Below, one piece after another: positions 8,046 through 17,981 of a stretch of DNA of 64,000 bases (position 1 is its first letter; each line of letters starts with the position of its first letter). The translations under genes were made by a program, and so were the position numbers. The stretch is from Nonomuraea aurantiaca (GTDB taxonomy: Bacteria > Actinomycetota > Actinomycetes > Streptosporangiales > Streptosporangiaceae): NCBI RefSeq assembly GCF_020215705.1, contig NZ_JAIWNB010000001.1:682001-746000 (forward strand). Direction: 5' to 3'. The notes beneath the pieces were generated by a model. That model ran no database searches. It was not told where the DNA came from and worked only from the letters and a program-made list of their open reading frames with translations.

Positions 8046-8450
8046 TTATTTCCGGATGCGGGGGCCGACGTGATTGTCCACCAGCTCGCCGTCCGGCCGC
8101 ATGAACTCGGTCTCGAACGTGAGCAGCGCCATCGGCCCCGCCGAGCCGTACTTCTCGACGACGCCGGTGAAGCGCGGCCGGGACCTGATCACGTAGCCCG
8201 GCCGGAGCGGTGCGTGGTACTCGAACCGGTCCCCGCCGTTGAGCCACCCGTCGCCGTAGGAGGCGGCGGTGGGCGGCGGCGAGGGCGGCTCGTCGAGGAA
8301 GCAGGCGGTGAACGTCGCAGGCACCTCATCATCGGGCACGGTGTCGAGACCGATGGCGTGCCGGTACGCCTGGCGATGCTCCACCACGTCCTCCCGCGAC
8401 GGCCCCGTCCACCCGATCGCGGCCCTGAGCTCCGCGAGGCGATCAGTCAT
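8046..8450 (-). CDS. MaoC N-terminal-type (FAS1-like) dehydratase domain protein
   Basis: A 134-residue protein starting at the ATG at 8450 with AAGGAA 6 nt upstream. The sequence matches the FAS1-like dehydratase/MaoC N-terminal domain: it begins IGWTGPSREDVVEHRQAYRHAIG, then has DEVPATFTACFLD, a LNGGDRFEYHAPLRPGYVIRSRPRF core and TFETEFMRPDGELVDNHV. In actinobacteria such proteins form heterodimers with a MaoC C-domain partner and hydrate enoyl-CoA or enoyl-ACP (HadAB-like). The expected partner directly downstream is reduced to a 55-codon stub, so this subunit may lack its partner. The substrate is unknown. Confidence 0.85.
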   Translation of the reverse strand: MTDRLAELRAAIGWTGPSREDVVEHRQAYRHAIGLDTVPDDEVPATFTACFLDEPPSPPPTAASYGDGWLNGGDRFEYHAPLRPGYVIRSRPRFTGVVEKYGSAGPMALLTFETEFMRPDGELVDNHVGPRIRK

Positions 8451-8603
8451 TGCGTTCCTTCCCGAGATGGTCCTCCCTCTGCCCGAGCAGGAGATCGACC
8501 CACTTACTGACCGCCGCCTCCAGGCCATCGGCGGTGCCTGCTGACGCGCACCATAGATCCGTCAGCTCTCCTGCGTCTATCAGTGCGAGATACGAGGAGA
8601 GCC

Positions 8604-8760
8604 TTGCACCCTGACCATCAGCGCGACTTCACCGAGTTCGTCGCCAGCAGATCCGACAGCTTGATCAGGCTCGCCTACGTCCTGACCAACGACCAGCACG
8701 CCGCCGAGGACCTGCTGCAGACGGCGCTGGCCAAGACAGCCACCCGCTGGCGGCGGATCC
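8604..8760 (+). pseudogene. N-terminal fragment of a SigE-family ECF sigma factor
   Basis: From a TTG at 8604 (GAGGAGA at 8594-8600) the frame encodes about 52 residues that match the region-2 start of actinobacterial SigE-family sigma factors: FTEFVASRSDSLIRLAYVL, then DQHAAEDLLQTALAKTATRWRRI. After about 8757 homology stops abruptly. The frame stays open only as a shadow of the next gene fragment. Regions 2.4 to 4 that bind promoter DNA are missing, so it cannot be a functional sigma factor. Confidence 0.8.
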
Positions 8761-9039
8761 GACGTGTACCGGGTCGTCACCGGGCGGGTCAGCGACGCCG
8801 TGCGGCGGGTGGAGGTCGACTGGGCGGACGGACGGCGTACGTCGGCGCGGATCGCCAACGGGTTCTTCATCGTACGAATCACCGGAAAGCTGGTGCGCGA
8901 CCCGCAAGACCCCGAGAGCGAGGAGGCCACGATCCTGGAATCGCCGCCCGTCACGGTGACGGCATACGGGACCGACGGGAAGGTGCTGCGGCAGGAGAAG
9001 GACGTCGCGTTCGGGCCGCTGGGGCGCGGCAGCAGCTGA
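8757..9039 (+). pseudogene. C-terminal fragment of an unidentified protein
   Basis: In the +1 frame relative to the sigma fragment, about 94 residues read as ordinary protein to the TGA at 9037-9039: YRVVTGRVSDAVRRVEVDWADGRR, cut here into YRVVTGRVSDAVRR and VEVDWADGRRTSARI, then GFFIVRITGKLV and PPVTVTAYGTDGKVL. It looks like the beta-rich C-terminal domain of the exported protein often encoded next to SigE-type sigma factors. No start codon or N-terminus precedes it. The junction with the sigma fragment lies near 8757, so a deletion fused the two. Confidence 0.6.
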
Positions 9040-9142
9040 CGGCGCGAGCCGCGACAGGCCGGCGCCTCCTGGGCGCTGGTTCTGCGGCGAGGCGATCCTG
9101 GAGCAGTCCAGCGGACACGCGTGACAGCGGCTGCAAGGCGCG

Positions 9143-9295
9143 GTGGAGAGGACACTATCGTGGATCTCCCGGCGCAGGCGGTGCGTACGTGACTATGAAC
9201 GGTTATCCGAGCACCACGGGGCCATAGCCCTGGGGGCGGTGATCATCCTCATGGGACGACGGCTCGCGCGATCCGCCTCTCCCACGCACTCCTGA
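9143..9295 (+). mobile_element. C-terminal remnant of an IS5-family-like transposase
   Basis: The frame ending at the TGA at 9293-9295 encodes VERTLSWISRRRRCVRDYER, followed by LSEHHGAIALGAVIILMGRRLAR. The blocks ERTLSW, RRCVRDYERL, EHH and MGRRLAR are the conserved end of IS5-family/IS4-like DDE transposases, including the last catalytic glutamate region (YERL..HH). The rest of the transposase and the left inverted repeat are absent. The remnant lies directly after two other truncated genes, suggesting IS-mediated deletion of this stretch. Confidence 0.75.
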
Positions 9296-9329
9296 CGATC
9301 ATTTTGTCCACGGGCACTAAGATCGGGGC

Positions 9330-10037
9330 ATGGAGTTGGCCCCCGGAGTGCACGTCGCCATCACCGATCGCCACGGGGGCGTGAGCGCCGCGCCGTACGC
9401 GTCGCGCAACCTCGGCGGGCTGGTCGGTGACGACCCCGAGGCGGTGCGCGCCAACCGGGCGGGTGTCGCGGCCGAGCTGGGGGTGCGGGCCATCGTGTTC
9501 ATGCGGCAGGTCCACAGCGCCGACGTCGCCTACGTCAGTGAGCCGTTCGGCGACGACGCGCCGCCGCTCGACGGCGTCTTCACCACCGAGCCACGGCTGG
9601 CGCTCGCCTCGCTCGGCGCCGACTGCCCGGCCGTGCTCGTCGCCGACCCGGTCGCCGGCATGGTGGCCGCCGCCCACTCCGGACGTCCGGGCACCGAGGC
9701 GGGGATCGCGACCGCCCTGGTCGAGGCGATGACGGCCAAGGGCGCGGCACCCGCGCGGATGGTGGCACTCATCGGCCCCGGCGCGTGCGGCCGCTGCTAC
9801 GAAGTGCCCGCCGACCTGCGCGAACGGGTCGCGTCCCAGGTACCGGAAACCTGGTCGACCACCTCGTGGGACACACCCGCGCTGGACCTGCGAGCGGGTA
9901 TCGAGGCCCAGCTGCGTACGGCGGGCGTCGCCGACGTACGGCACGACGCCCGGTGCACGATCGAGTCGCAGGAGCTCTATTCCCACCGGCGCGAGCAGCC
10001 CGGCGGCCGCTTCGCCGGCCTCATCTGGCTCGCCTGA
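9330..10037 (+). CDS. pgeF: Peptidoglycan editing factor PgeF (YfiH/laccase-domain protein)
   Basis: The 235-residue product has the order of YfiH-family motifs: TDRHGGVSAAPYASRNLG near the N-terminus, FMRQVHSADVAYV (metal-site His), ALASLGADCPAVLVAD (metal-site Cys), AAHSGRPGTEAGI (metal-site His) and IGPGACGRCYEVP. In E. coli the protein removes wrongly incorporated residues from UDP-MurNAc precursors; related proteins also act on purine nucleosides. In many actinobacteria it lies next to ftsZ, but here it stands alone after an IS remnant. The ATG at 9330 has only a weak ATCGGGGC upstream. Confidence 0.88.
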   Translation: MELAPGVHVAITDRHGGVSAAPYASRNLGGLVGDDPEAVRANRAGVAAELGVRAIVFMRQVHSADVAYVSEPFGDDAPPLDGVFTTEPRLALASLGADCPAVLVADPVAGMVAAAHSGRPGTEAGIATALVEAMTAKGAAPARMVALIGPGACGRCYEVPADLRERVASQVPETWSTTSWDTPALDLRAGIEAQLRTAGVADVRHDARCTIESQELYSHRREQPGGRFAGLIWLA

Positions 10038-10059
10038 CCACCGGCGCCCACCAAGCCCC

Positions 10060-10265
10060 GCACTCGGACACCAGCACCCCGCCTTGAGATCTGCACCCCT
10101 CGGGACCTGCGACTCCTGGGGATTTGCGCCCCGCACGGGGCCCCGCACCCCGGGACTTACGCCCCTCTGGACCGGCACCCGGCCTGGGCCCTGCGCCCCG
10201 GAGACCTTTACCGCCGAGCCGTGCGCCCCGGGGCTACCCCCGTACCGGCGTCTCCGGAACGGCTC
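10060..10265. repeat. Degenerate about 17-20 bp GC-rich tandem repeats
   Basis: The 278-bp gap between pgeF and the convergent membrane-protein gene holds no gene. It contains successive similar units such as GCACCCCTCGGGACCTGC, GACTCCTGGGGATTTGC and GCCCCTCTGGACC. The units drift too much for a fixed consensus. No coding potential is seen. Confidence 0.5.
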
Positions 10266-10315
10266 CCGGGATCGGCCGGGCGGGACCTACGCTCGGGAAC
10301 GGCCGGGTGGGTGGG

Positions 10316-10663
10316 TCAGCCCTTGCCGTTGCCCGAGAAGATGCCGTTGACGACGATGATCGCGAACCAGATCGGCGCGATCACCCACATCTCCTTCTGG
10401 CCCATGATCACGGCCAACGTCAGGAGCGTGCCAAGGGCCATCGAGACGATCGCCAGCGCCAGCCGTTGGCCGTCGGCCGGCCGCTGCTGTTGCTGCTTGG
10501 CCTTCTTGCCCTTGGGGTCTGCGGCGGCGAGCCGCTCGTCGACCCGTCGGTCGACCTCCTGCCCCATTTTGTCGAGGAACGACTCGACTATCGCATCCTC
10601 GAAATCGGGACCGAGGTCCCGGCGGGCGCCCACCGCCGCCCGCAGCTCATCACCGGTACTCAT
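10316..10663 (-). CDS. Small membrane protein with two predicted transmembrane helices
   Basis: A 115-residue protein. The N-terminal 65 residues are charged (DELRAAVGARRDLGPDFED, then DKMGQEVDRRVDERLA and a KGKKAKQQQQ linker). The C-terminal part contains two adjacent hydrophobic helices: LALAIVSMALGTLLTLAVI and MWVIAPIWFAIIVVNGIF. This architecture is common in actinomycetes as a conserved protein of unknown function with a cytoplasmic coiled N-terminus. It is 26 bp downstream of the DNA ligase stop region on the same strand and could be the last gene of that transcript. Confidence 0.8.
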   Translation of the reverse strand: MSTGDELRAAVGARRDLGPDFEDAIVESFLDKMGQEVDRRVDERLAAADPKGKKAKQQQQRPADGQRLALAIVSMALGTLLTLAVIMGQKEMWVIAPIWFAIIVVNGIFSGNGKG

Positions 10664-10689
10664 ATGTCGAGATATAACGGGATAAAGGG

Positions 10690-12063
10690 CTATCGGGCAA
10701 GGATATCGTCAAGGTTGTACGAGACCGGCCTCTCCAACTGCTCGTACGTACACGATTCCGGCGTGCGGTCCGGCCGCCACCGCCGCCACTGCGCGGTGTG
10801 CCGAAACCGGTCGCCTTCCATCTGGTCATAAGCCACCTCGATCACCAGCTCCGGCCGGAGCGGGATGAACGACAAGTCCTTCTTGGCGTTCCAACGCGAC
10901 ACCGCGCCGGGCACCCGCTGCCCGCCCGTGGCGGGCCCGGCCGCCGGCTGCCCGACGGTCGCCGCCGCCTGCTCGGCCCAATGGCCCCACGGATGCTCGC
11001 CCAGCTCGGCGATGTACGGCTGGAGCTCCTCGACCAGCTCGGCCCGGCGCGCCATCGGGAACGACGCCGCCACGCCCACGTGATGCAGCCTGCCGTCGTC
11101 GCTGTAGAGGCCGAGCAGGATCGAGCCCACGATCGGCCCGGTCTTGTGCTCGCGATAACCGGCCACCACCACGTCGGCGGTGCGCTCGTGCTTGACCTTG
11201 AACATCGTGCGCTTGTCGGGGATGTACGGCTGGTCGCCGGGCTTGACGATGATGCCGTCGAGACCCGCCCCCTCGAACATCTCGAACCACTCGCCCGCCT
11301 GCTCGGTGTTGGTCGTGACCGGGGTCAGCCGGATGGACCTGCCCTTCTCCGGGAAGATCTGCTCCAGCCGCGCCCGCCGCTCACTGAACGGCGCCTCCAT
11401 CAGCGACTCGTCGCCCAGCGCCAGCAGGTCGAACGCCACGAACGACGCGGGAGTCCGCTCCGACAACATCGCGACCCGCGACTTGGCCGGATGGATGCGC
11501 TGCTGCAACGCGTCGAAGTCGAGCTGCGACCCCTGCGGCAGCACGATCTCGCCGTCGACCACGCACCTGTCCGGCAGCTCCGCCCTGACCGCCTCGACCA
11601 GCTCGGGAAAGTAGCGCGTGAATGGCCGCTCGTTGCGGCTGCCCAGGTAGACCTCGTCACCGTCGCGGAACACGATGCACCGAAACCCGTCCCACTTCGG
11701 CTCGTAGAACAGCGTGCCGTCCTGCTCGGGCATCTTCTTGACCGGCTTGGCCAGCATCGGCGCCACCGGCGGCCGAACCGGCAGATTAGGCACCGGCTCC
11801 GGCTCCGGCTCGGACTCCGGTTTCGGCTCCGATTTCGACTCTTCGGCGACCGGCGCCTCGACGGGCGAGTGGGCTGGTGGCTCGACCGGCGGGTGGGCCG
11901 CCGCCTCGGCCAGCGGGTTGGCTGGCGCCTCGGCCGGGGGGTGGGCCGGCGCCTCGACCACCGCTTCGACCGGCGGATGGATCGGCGCCTCGGCTGGTGC
12001 GACCACTGCCTCGATCGGCGGGTCGACCGGTGCCTCGGCGGGCGGCTGGGTGGGTTCGGTCAT
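10690..12063 (-). CDS. ATP-dependent DNA ligase with Pro/Ala/Glu-rich N-terminal tail
   Basis: A 457-residue protein from the ATG at 12063. Residues 1-95 are a low-complexity tail of repeated PPxEAP/HPPxEA units ending in an acidic SEPEPEPEP stretch. The ligase core follows: LFYEPKWDGFRCIVF with the catalytic lysine K123 (motif I), DGEIVLP (motif III), FVAFDLLAL, GLDGIIVK (motif IV) and MFKVKHERTADVVV (motif V). A C-terminal OB domain ends the protein. The core resembles mycobacterial LigC, a non-essential ligase that supports repair. There is no fused polymerase or nuclease domain as in LigD. The start codon overlaps the stop of the upstream reductase gene by 4 nt. The proline-rich tail is longer than usual. 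Confidence 0.92.
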   Translation of the reverse strand: MTEPTQPPAEAPVDPPIEAVVAPAEAPIHPPVEAVVEAPAHPPAEAPANPLAEAAAHPPVEPPAHSPVEAPVAEESKSEPKPESEPEPEPVPNLPVRPPVAPMLAKPVKKMPEQDGTLFYEPKWDGFRCIVFRDGDEVYLGSRNERPFTRYFPELVEAVRAELPDRCVVDGEIVLPQGSQLDFDALQQRIHPAKSRVAMLSERTPASFVAFDLLALGDESLMEAPFSERRARLEQIFPEKGRSIRLTPVTTNTEQAGEWFEMFEGAGLDGIIVKPGDQPYIPDKRTMFKVKHERTADVVVAGYREHKTGPIVGSILLGLYSDDGRLHHVGVAASFPMARRAELVEELQPYIAELGEHPWGHWAEQAAATVGQPAAGPATGGQRVPGAVSRWNAKKDLSFIPLRPELVIEVAYDQMEGDRFRHTAQWRRWRPDRTPESCTYEQLERPVSYNLDDILAR

Positions 12064-12782
12064 GTCGTCGACTCCCTCGTGTACTTGCAGAAGAGGACCC
12101 CCTCCTCCTCCAGCACCTGGCTGAGCCGCAGCTCGACCTGTGCCGCCTCGCCGTTGAGAATGCGCGCCGCCCCGCCCCCGACCAGCAGCGGGCTGACCGA
12201 CAGGCAGAGCTCGTCGATCAGGTCGGCCGTCGCGAGCTGCCCGTTGAGCCGGGGGCCACCCTCGCACAGGATCCGCGTCAGGCCGCGCTCGTGCAGCTCG
12301 CGTACGGCCACCGACATGTCCACCCGGTCGCCGCCCGCCACGACGACGTCGGCCACCCGGGCGGCCTCGGCGCGGAGCTCGGCGTGCGCGGCCTCGCAGG
12401 TGATGACGATCGTCCGGCTCACGGCCTCGGTGAACAGCGGACTGCCCAGATCGAGGTCGAGCCGGCGGGTGACCACCGCGAGGGGCGGAGCCGGCGGCCG
12501 ATCCCCCCGCAACTCCTTCCAGGCGTCGCGTGGCTTGACCGCACCGTATCCCTCGGTGCGCACGGTGGCGGCGCCCGCCATGACCACGTCGGCCAGCCCG
12601 CGCAGGATCCGGAAGATCCGCCGGTCGCCCTGGCTGGACAGCCCCCCTGACAGGCCCTTCAGCCAGGCGGCCCCGTCGGCGCTGGCGACCATGTTGAGGC
12701 GCAGCCACGGCCGGTCCACCGGATAGGCGTAGGCCTGCTGAATATCTGGATCGTCCTGAATGTCGGGATGGATGCGACGCAC
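12060..12782 (-). CDS. RibD C-terminal-domain (pyrimidine) reductase-like protein
   Basis: About 240 residues from the GTG at 12782 (AAGG 7 nt upstream). The DHFR-like fold of the RibD C-domain is clear: RPWLRLNMVASADGAAW at the N-terminus, GGLSSQGDRRIFRILRGLADVVMAGAATVRTEGYG (in parts: SSQGDRRIFRILR, VVMAGAATVRTEGYG), RILCEGGPRLNGQL and LSVSPLLVGGG. Riboflavin synthesis uses this domain to reduce the pyrimidine ribosyl side chain with NADPH. Stand-alone actinobacterial copies are of unknown substrate. It is translationally coupled to the DNA ligase gene. Confidence 0.88.
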   Translation of the reverse strand: MRRIHPDIQDDPDIQQAYAYPVDRPWLRLNMVASADGAAWLKGLSGGLSSQGDRRIFRILRGLADVVMAGAATVRTEGYGAVKPRDAWKELRGDRPPAPPLAVVTRRLDLDLGSPLFTEAVSRTIVITCEAAHAELRAEAARVADVVVAGGDRVDMSVAVRELHERGLTRILCEGGPRLNGQLATADLIDELCLSVSPLLVGGGAARILNGEAAQVELRLSQVLEEEGVLFCKYTRESTT

Positions 12783-12974
12783 TCCTCTACCTTGGCACAC
12801 GCCTCCGACAACGAGCCGACGAAGGACCCTCGACGACGGCGTCACGGGCCCAGACCGGGCGATTGGCCGCCCGGCCTGCGCCCAGGGATAGCACTTTGGC
12901 GTATCTAGGGACGTACGCAGCGTGACGCGCATAACGTGGCAGCAGGGGAATCGGGCACTTGAGGGGAGGGCCCA

Positions 12975-13379
12975 GTGGGGTTGGTCGCCGCTGTGACATG
13001 GTTGTTCACCGCACTCGTGGGGATCTATCTGCTCTACCTGTGGCTGTCGGGCGGTGGGCTGCGGCAACAGGCTACGAAGGTCACGCGCTTTCCGGTGACA
13101 CTGATCTTCTCCCATCCGGTGCTGGGGGTGTCGGCGCTGGCCTGCTGGGTGGCCTTCCTGCTCACGGGCAACCGCGCGCTGGCGTGGACGGCGTTCGGGG
13201 TCCTGGCGGCGGCGGCCCTGCTGGGCTTCGTGATGTTCACCCGCTGGCTGGGCGCCGGCCGCCACGCGAGGGGAGCGGAACGGCGCTTCCCGCTCTTCGC
13301 GGTGCTCCTGCACGGCTTGGCGGGCATGGCGACCTTCGTCCTGGTCATCCTCACGGCAAGCGTCGCGGGCCTGCTCTGA
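12975..13379 (+). CDS. Integral membrane protein, four predicted helices
   Basis: A 134-residue protein from the GTG at 12975, preceded by the strong GAGGGGAGGG. Four hydrophobic segments can be seen at about residues 4-24, 44-64, 68-88 and 108-132, with a short basic loop after the third (RWLGAGRHARGAERRF). It is a small actinobacterial membrane protein of unknown function. It is divergent from the reductase-ligase operon with a 190-bp promoter region between them. Confidence 0.8.
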   Translation: MGLVAAVTWLFTALVGIYLLYLWLSGGGLRQQATKVTRFPVTLIFSHPVLGVSALACWVAFLLTGNRALAWTAFGVLAAAALLGFVMFTRWLGAGRHARGAERRFPLFAVLLHGLAGMATFVLVILTASVAGLL

Positions 13380-13389
13380 GGCCCCGGCA

Positions 13390-13560
13390 GCCTGGGCGCG
13401 TCTTCCAGGGCTGCGCTGGGTTTCCCGGGGGTGCGCTGGGCTTCCGGAGCTGCGCTGGGTTTCCAGGGCCGCTTCCTGAGCCCGTGATGGCTTGCAGTGC
13501 CGCTCTACGGCCGCGATGAGGTCTCCAGGCCCGCTCTAACGGCCGCGAAGGGCCATCTAC
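13390..13560. repeat. Degenerate about 20-bp tandem repeats in a 329-bp gap
   Basis: The gap 13380-13708 between two convergent genes holds no gene. It has three near-identical units (13410-13429, 13430-13448, 13449-13468) of the form GSTGCGCTGGGYTTCC, plus a degenerate copy before them. Further on come two copies of CGCTCTAACGGCCGCGA-like sequence near 13500-13555. No strong hairpin or coding sequence is visible in the remainder. Confidence 0.55.
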
Positions 13561-13708
13561 GCGCGGCGGCGTGAGGCGCGCTAGGAAGGCCTCGGTCTCA
13601 CCGTCTCGTCACGGCGCCCCGCCACCTCCACCGGAGGAGCGTCCCCCTGGACAGACGCCGACCTCGTACGGAGGGTGGGGCCCACCGTGCCTGCCGTAAA
13701 AACTGCTC

Positions 13709-15814
<2,106 letters not shown>

Positions 15815-15847
15815 GTGACCCAATTGTCGCACGCGATCGCGGTCCCG

Positions 15848-16273
15848 CTAGAGGAGTTCGGCGTTGAGGCTGATCGTCGTGCCCGTCAACGCCTTACTCA
15901 CCGGGCAATTCGCCTTCGCGGTTTCCGCCGCCTCCTGGAACTGCTCGGCCGTGATCCCGGGCACCTGCCCCTTCACGGTCAGGACGATCCCGGTGATGCC
16001 CTCACCGGGCTGGAACGTCACGTCCGCGCTGGTCTCCAGCGACTCCGGGGGCGTGCCGGCGCCGGCCAGGCCGTGCGAGAGCGCCATCGAGAAGCAGGAG
16101 GAGTGGGCGGCCGCGATGAGCTCCTCGGGCGAGGTCTTGCCGCCGGCGTCCTGGGACCTGGACGCCCAGGTGACCTCGAACGTGCCGACACCCGAGGTGT
16201 CCAGCGACACCGTGCCCGACCCGTTCATCAGCGCGCCCTTCCACTGAGTGGTGGCGGTGCGAGTGGTGGCCAT
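15848..16273 (-). CDS. osmC: OsmC-family peroxiredoxin
   Basis: A 141-residue protein from the ATG at 16273, with AGAGGGAG upstream. The two redox cysteines are C60 in AAHSSCFSMALSHGLAGAG and C123 in KANCPVSKALTG, the arrangement of OsmC rather than Ohr. The family reduces organic hydroperoxides with thiols. TSPEELIAAAHS is another conserved block. It is divergent from the ECF sigma gene at 16426. The roughly 150-bp shared gap may hold promoters for both. Confidence 0.92.
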   Translation of the reverse strand: MATTRTATTQWKGALMNGSGTVSLDTSGVGTFEVTWASRSQDAGGKTSPEELIAAAHSSCFSMALSHGLAGAGTPPESLETSADVTFQPGEGITGIVLTVKGQVPGITAEQFQEAAETAKANCPVSKALTGTTISLNAELL

Positions 16274-16425
16274 AGTGGTTGCTCCCTCTGATCGTAGGAG
16301 TTCCGACCCTATCGCGAGCCCGACAAAGTTCTGCGGCTCGGTCATCCGTGTGCACATTTCCGGCGAATAATGACATGCTCGGGTCGCGGCGCACCCGCCG
16401 CCTTGGTCCGGATCACGGGAGTGTG

Positions 16426-16983
16426 GTGCCAGTGGAGGCACCGTACGACGACCGCCTGCTGCATCAGCGGGTGGTCGGCGGCGACGAGGCCGCGCTCGGG
16501 GAGGTCTACGATCGGCTCTCCTCGCTGATCTTCGGTCTCGCCCTGCGTGTCACCAGGGACCGGGTGATCGCCGAGGACATCACGCAGGAGGTGTTCCTGG
16601 TCTTCTGGGAACGGCCGCTGGCCTACGACCCAGATCGTGGCACCCTGCGCGCGTGGCTCGCCACGATCGCCCACCGCCGCGCGGTCGACCACGTACGGGC
16701 CGAGGAGCGCAGGCGCGTCTCCGCGCTGGGCCCCCGCCTGTACGAGCCCGAGCCCGCCAGGCTGGAGGACAACGTGCTCGCGGCCGACGAGGCCAAGCGG
16801 GTACGGCAGGCGGTGATGGCGTTACCCGACGGCCTGAGGGAAGCGGTCGAACTGGCCTACTACGGTGGGCGGACCTACCGCCAGGTGGGCGAGGAGCTGG
16901 GCGTGCCCGAGGGCACGGCCAAGTCGCGGATCCGGCTGGCGCTACGCCGCCTGGCAGACGCGCTGGCAGAGGAAGAGGTGTGA
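16426..16983 (+). CDS. ECF RNA polymerase sigma factor
   Basis: About 185 residues. Region 2 is seen in EVYDRLSSLIFGLALRVT and AEDITQEVFLVFWERP. Region 4 is PDGLREAVELAYYGGRTYRQ followed by VGEELGVPEGTAKSRIRLALR, a helix-turn-helix. GTG codons at 16423, 16426 and 16432 are all possible starts; GGGAG at 16417-16421 favours 16426 or 16432. The stop overlaps the next ATG, so it is coupled to an MDMPI-fold protein that is likely its anti-sigma partner. The sequence resembles SigK/SigL-type factors of actinomycetes, but the group cannot be fixed by eye. Confidence 0.93.
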   Translation: MPVEAPYDDRLLHQRVVGGDEAALGEVYDRLSSLIFGLALRVTRDRVIAEDITQEVFLVFWERPLAYDPDRGTLRAWLATIAHRRAVDHVRAEERRRVSALGPRLYEPEPARLEDNVLAADEAKRVRQAVMALPDGLREAVELAYYGGRTYRQVGEELGVPEGTAKSRIRLALRRLADALAEEEV

Positions 16984-17879
16984 TGGAGCCCGTCGAGCGT
17001 CTCTACCTGGACGCGCTGATGGAGGACCCGGCCGTACCGGAACGCTCCCTGCGGCCCCAGCTCCTGGCCGGGGCCAGGGCCCGGCGCCGGCCCGCCGCGC
17101 CCACCGCCCCCTGGGCGGAGCCGTACGCGGGGCGCGTCGCCGCCATGGACGCGCTGCTCGCCTCCGCCGTGGAGGACGACTGGTCACGGGTCATCGTCGA
17201 GGGCTGGACGCTCCAGGAACTCGTCGCCCACCTCGCCGCCAAGGACGGCCTGCTGGCGGCCTCGGTCGGCGCCCCCGTACTGGGCCCGGCCATCGGCGCG
17301 AACGACTCCCTCGGCCGTACCGCCGACGTCCAGAACTACGAGCGGGCCCGCAGCCCCGAACAGACCAGGCGCGACTGGCGCGCCCAGGCCGACGCACTCT
17401 GCCGCCACCTGGCCGACCTCGACCCCGGCACCGCCGCGAACCTCGACGGCCTCGACGCGCCGGTCTCCGACCACGTGCTGGCCCGGTGCCTGGAGACGTG
17501 GGTGCACGCCGACGACGCCGCCCGCACCGGCGGCCTCCGGCTCCCCGACCCGATCCCCGAGCACATCCACCCGACGGCCGACCTGTGCGCGCGGCTGCTG
17601 CCGTGGACGATGCTCCTGTCCGGCCTGGACGGCAGCGGGCGCACGCTCCTGCTCACGCTGACCGGGCCCGGGGGAGGGGAGTGGCACGTTCCGCTGGGCG
17701 TGGCGGACCCCGCCGGCGGCGGCGGTGCCCCGGACGCGCACATCACGGCGGACGTGGTGGGGTTCTGCTTCCTGCTGGGCGGGCGGTGCGACCCGCGGTC
17801 GTTCCCCGCCGACCTCGAAGGCGACCTCGCCCTGGCCCACGACATCCTCAACACCGCCCCGGCCCTTTCGGGCCCCTGA
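16983..17879 (+). CDS. MDMPI/DinB-fold protein, probable partner of the ECF sigma factor
   Basis: A 298-residue protein whose ATG overlaps the sigma stop. Residues about 45-185 form the mycothiol-dependent maleylpyruvate isomerase N-terminal (DinB-like) fold. The metal-ligand triad of that family is retained: H83 in LVAHLAAKDG, and E171 and H175 in CLETWVHADDAARTG. The C-terminal part (about 190-298) is the small MDMPI C-terminal domain. In actinobacteria proteins of this type encoded next to an ECF sigma gene are often annotated as anti-sigma factors. There is no membrane segment and no HxxxCxxC zinc motif of the ordinary ZAS type. Whether it is an enzyme or a redox-sensing regulator is open. 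Confidence 0.82.
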   Translation: MEPVERLYLDALMEDPAVPERSLRPQLLAGARARRRPAAPTAPWAEPYAGRVAAMDALLASAVEDDWSRVIVEGWTLQELVAHLAAKDGLLAASVGAPVLGPAIGANDSLGRTADVQNYERARSPEQTRRDWRAQADALCRHLADLDPGTAANLDGLDAPVSDHVLARCLETWVHADDAARTGGLRLPDPIPEHIHPTADLCARLLPWTMLLSGLDGSGRTLLLTLTGPGGGEWHVPLGVADPAGGGGAPDAHITADVVGFCFLLGGRCDPRSFPADLEGDLALAHDILNTAPALSGP

Positions 17880-17891
17880 CGCCTGCTCGCC

Positions 17892-17962
17892 CGCAGGCGG
17901 TCAGAGCCGGGTCGATGTCACCACTCCCCCCGCAGGCGGCCAGGGCCGGTCGATGTCACCAC
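17892..17962. repeat. Two copies of a stop-codon-region repeat
   Basis: The 32-33 bp units at 17892-17924 and 17931-17962 both carry TCGATGTCACCAC. They align well with the 3' end of the neighbouring minus-strand gene at about 17975-18010, which includes its stop codon (TCAGGACTGGGTCTGTGTCA). The second unit and the gene also share GTCCCTG just after. The array thus looks like tandem duplication of the gene terminus. Confidence 0.7.
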
Positions 17963-17981
17963 GTCCCTGTGATCCGCGACG

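Noticed and set aside
8583..9227. A single 214-codon sigma-factor-like gene
   Set aside because: Only the first 52 codons have sigma homology; the rest is an out-of-frame reading of a second gene fragment that continues in another frame.
10060..10350. A Pro/Arg-rich protein encoded between pgeF and the membrane protein gene
   Set aside because: The open frames follow the degenerate GC-rich repeats and show no domain, start site or conservation pattern.
10798..12726. A 642-codon plus-strand frame opposite the DNA ligase and reductase genes
   Set aside because: Composition is that of a reverse-strand shadow, and the minus strand carries conserved ligase motifs in order.
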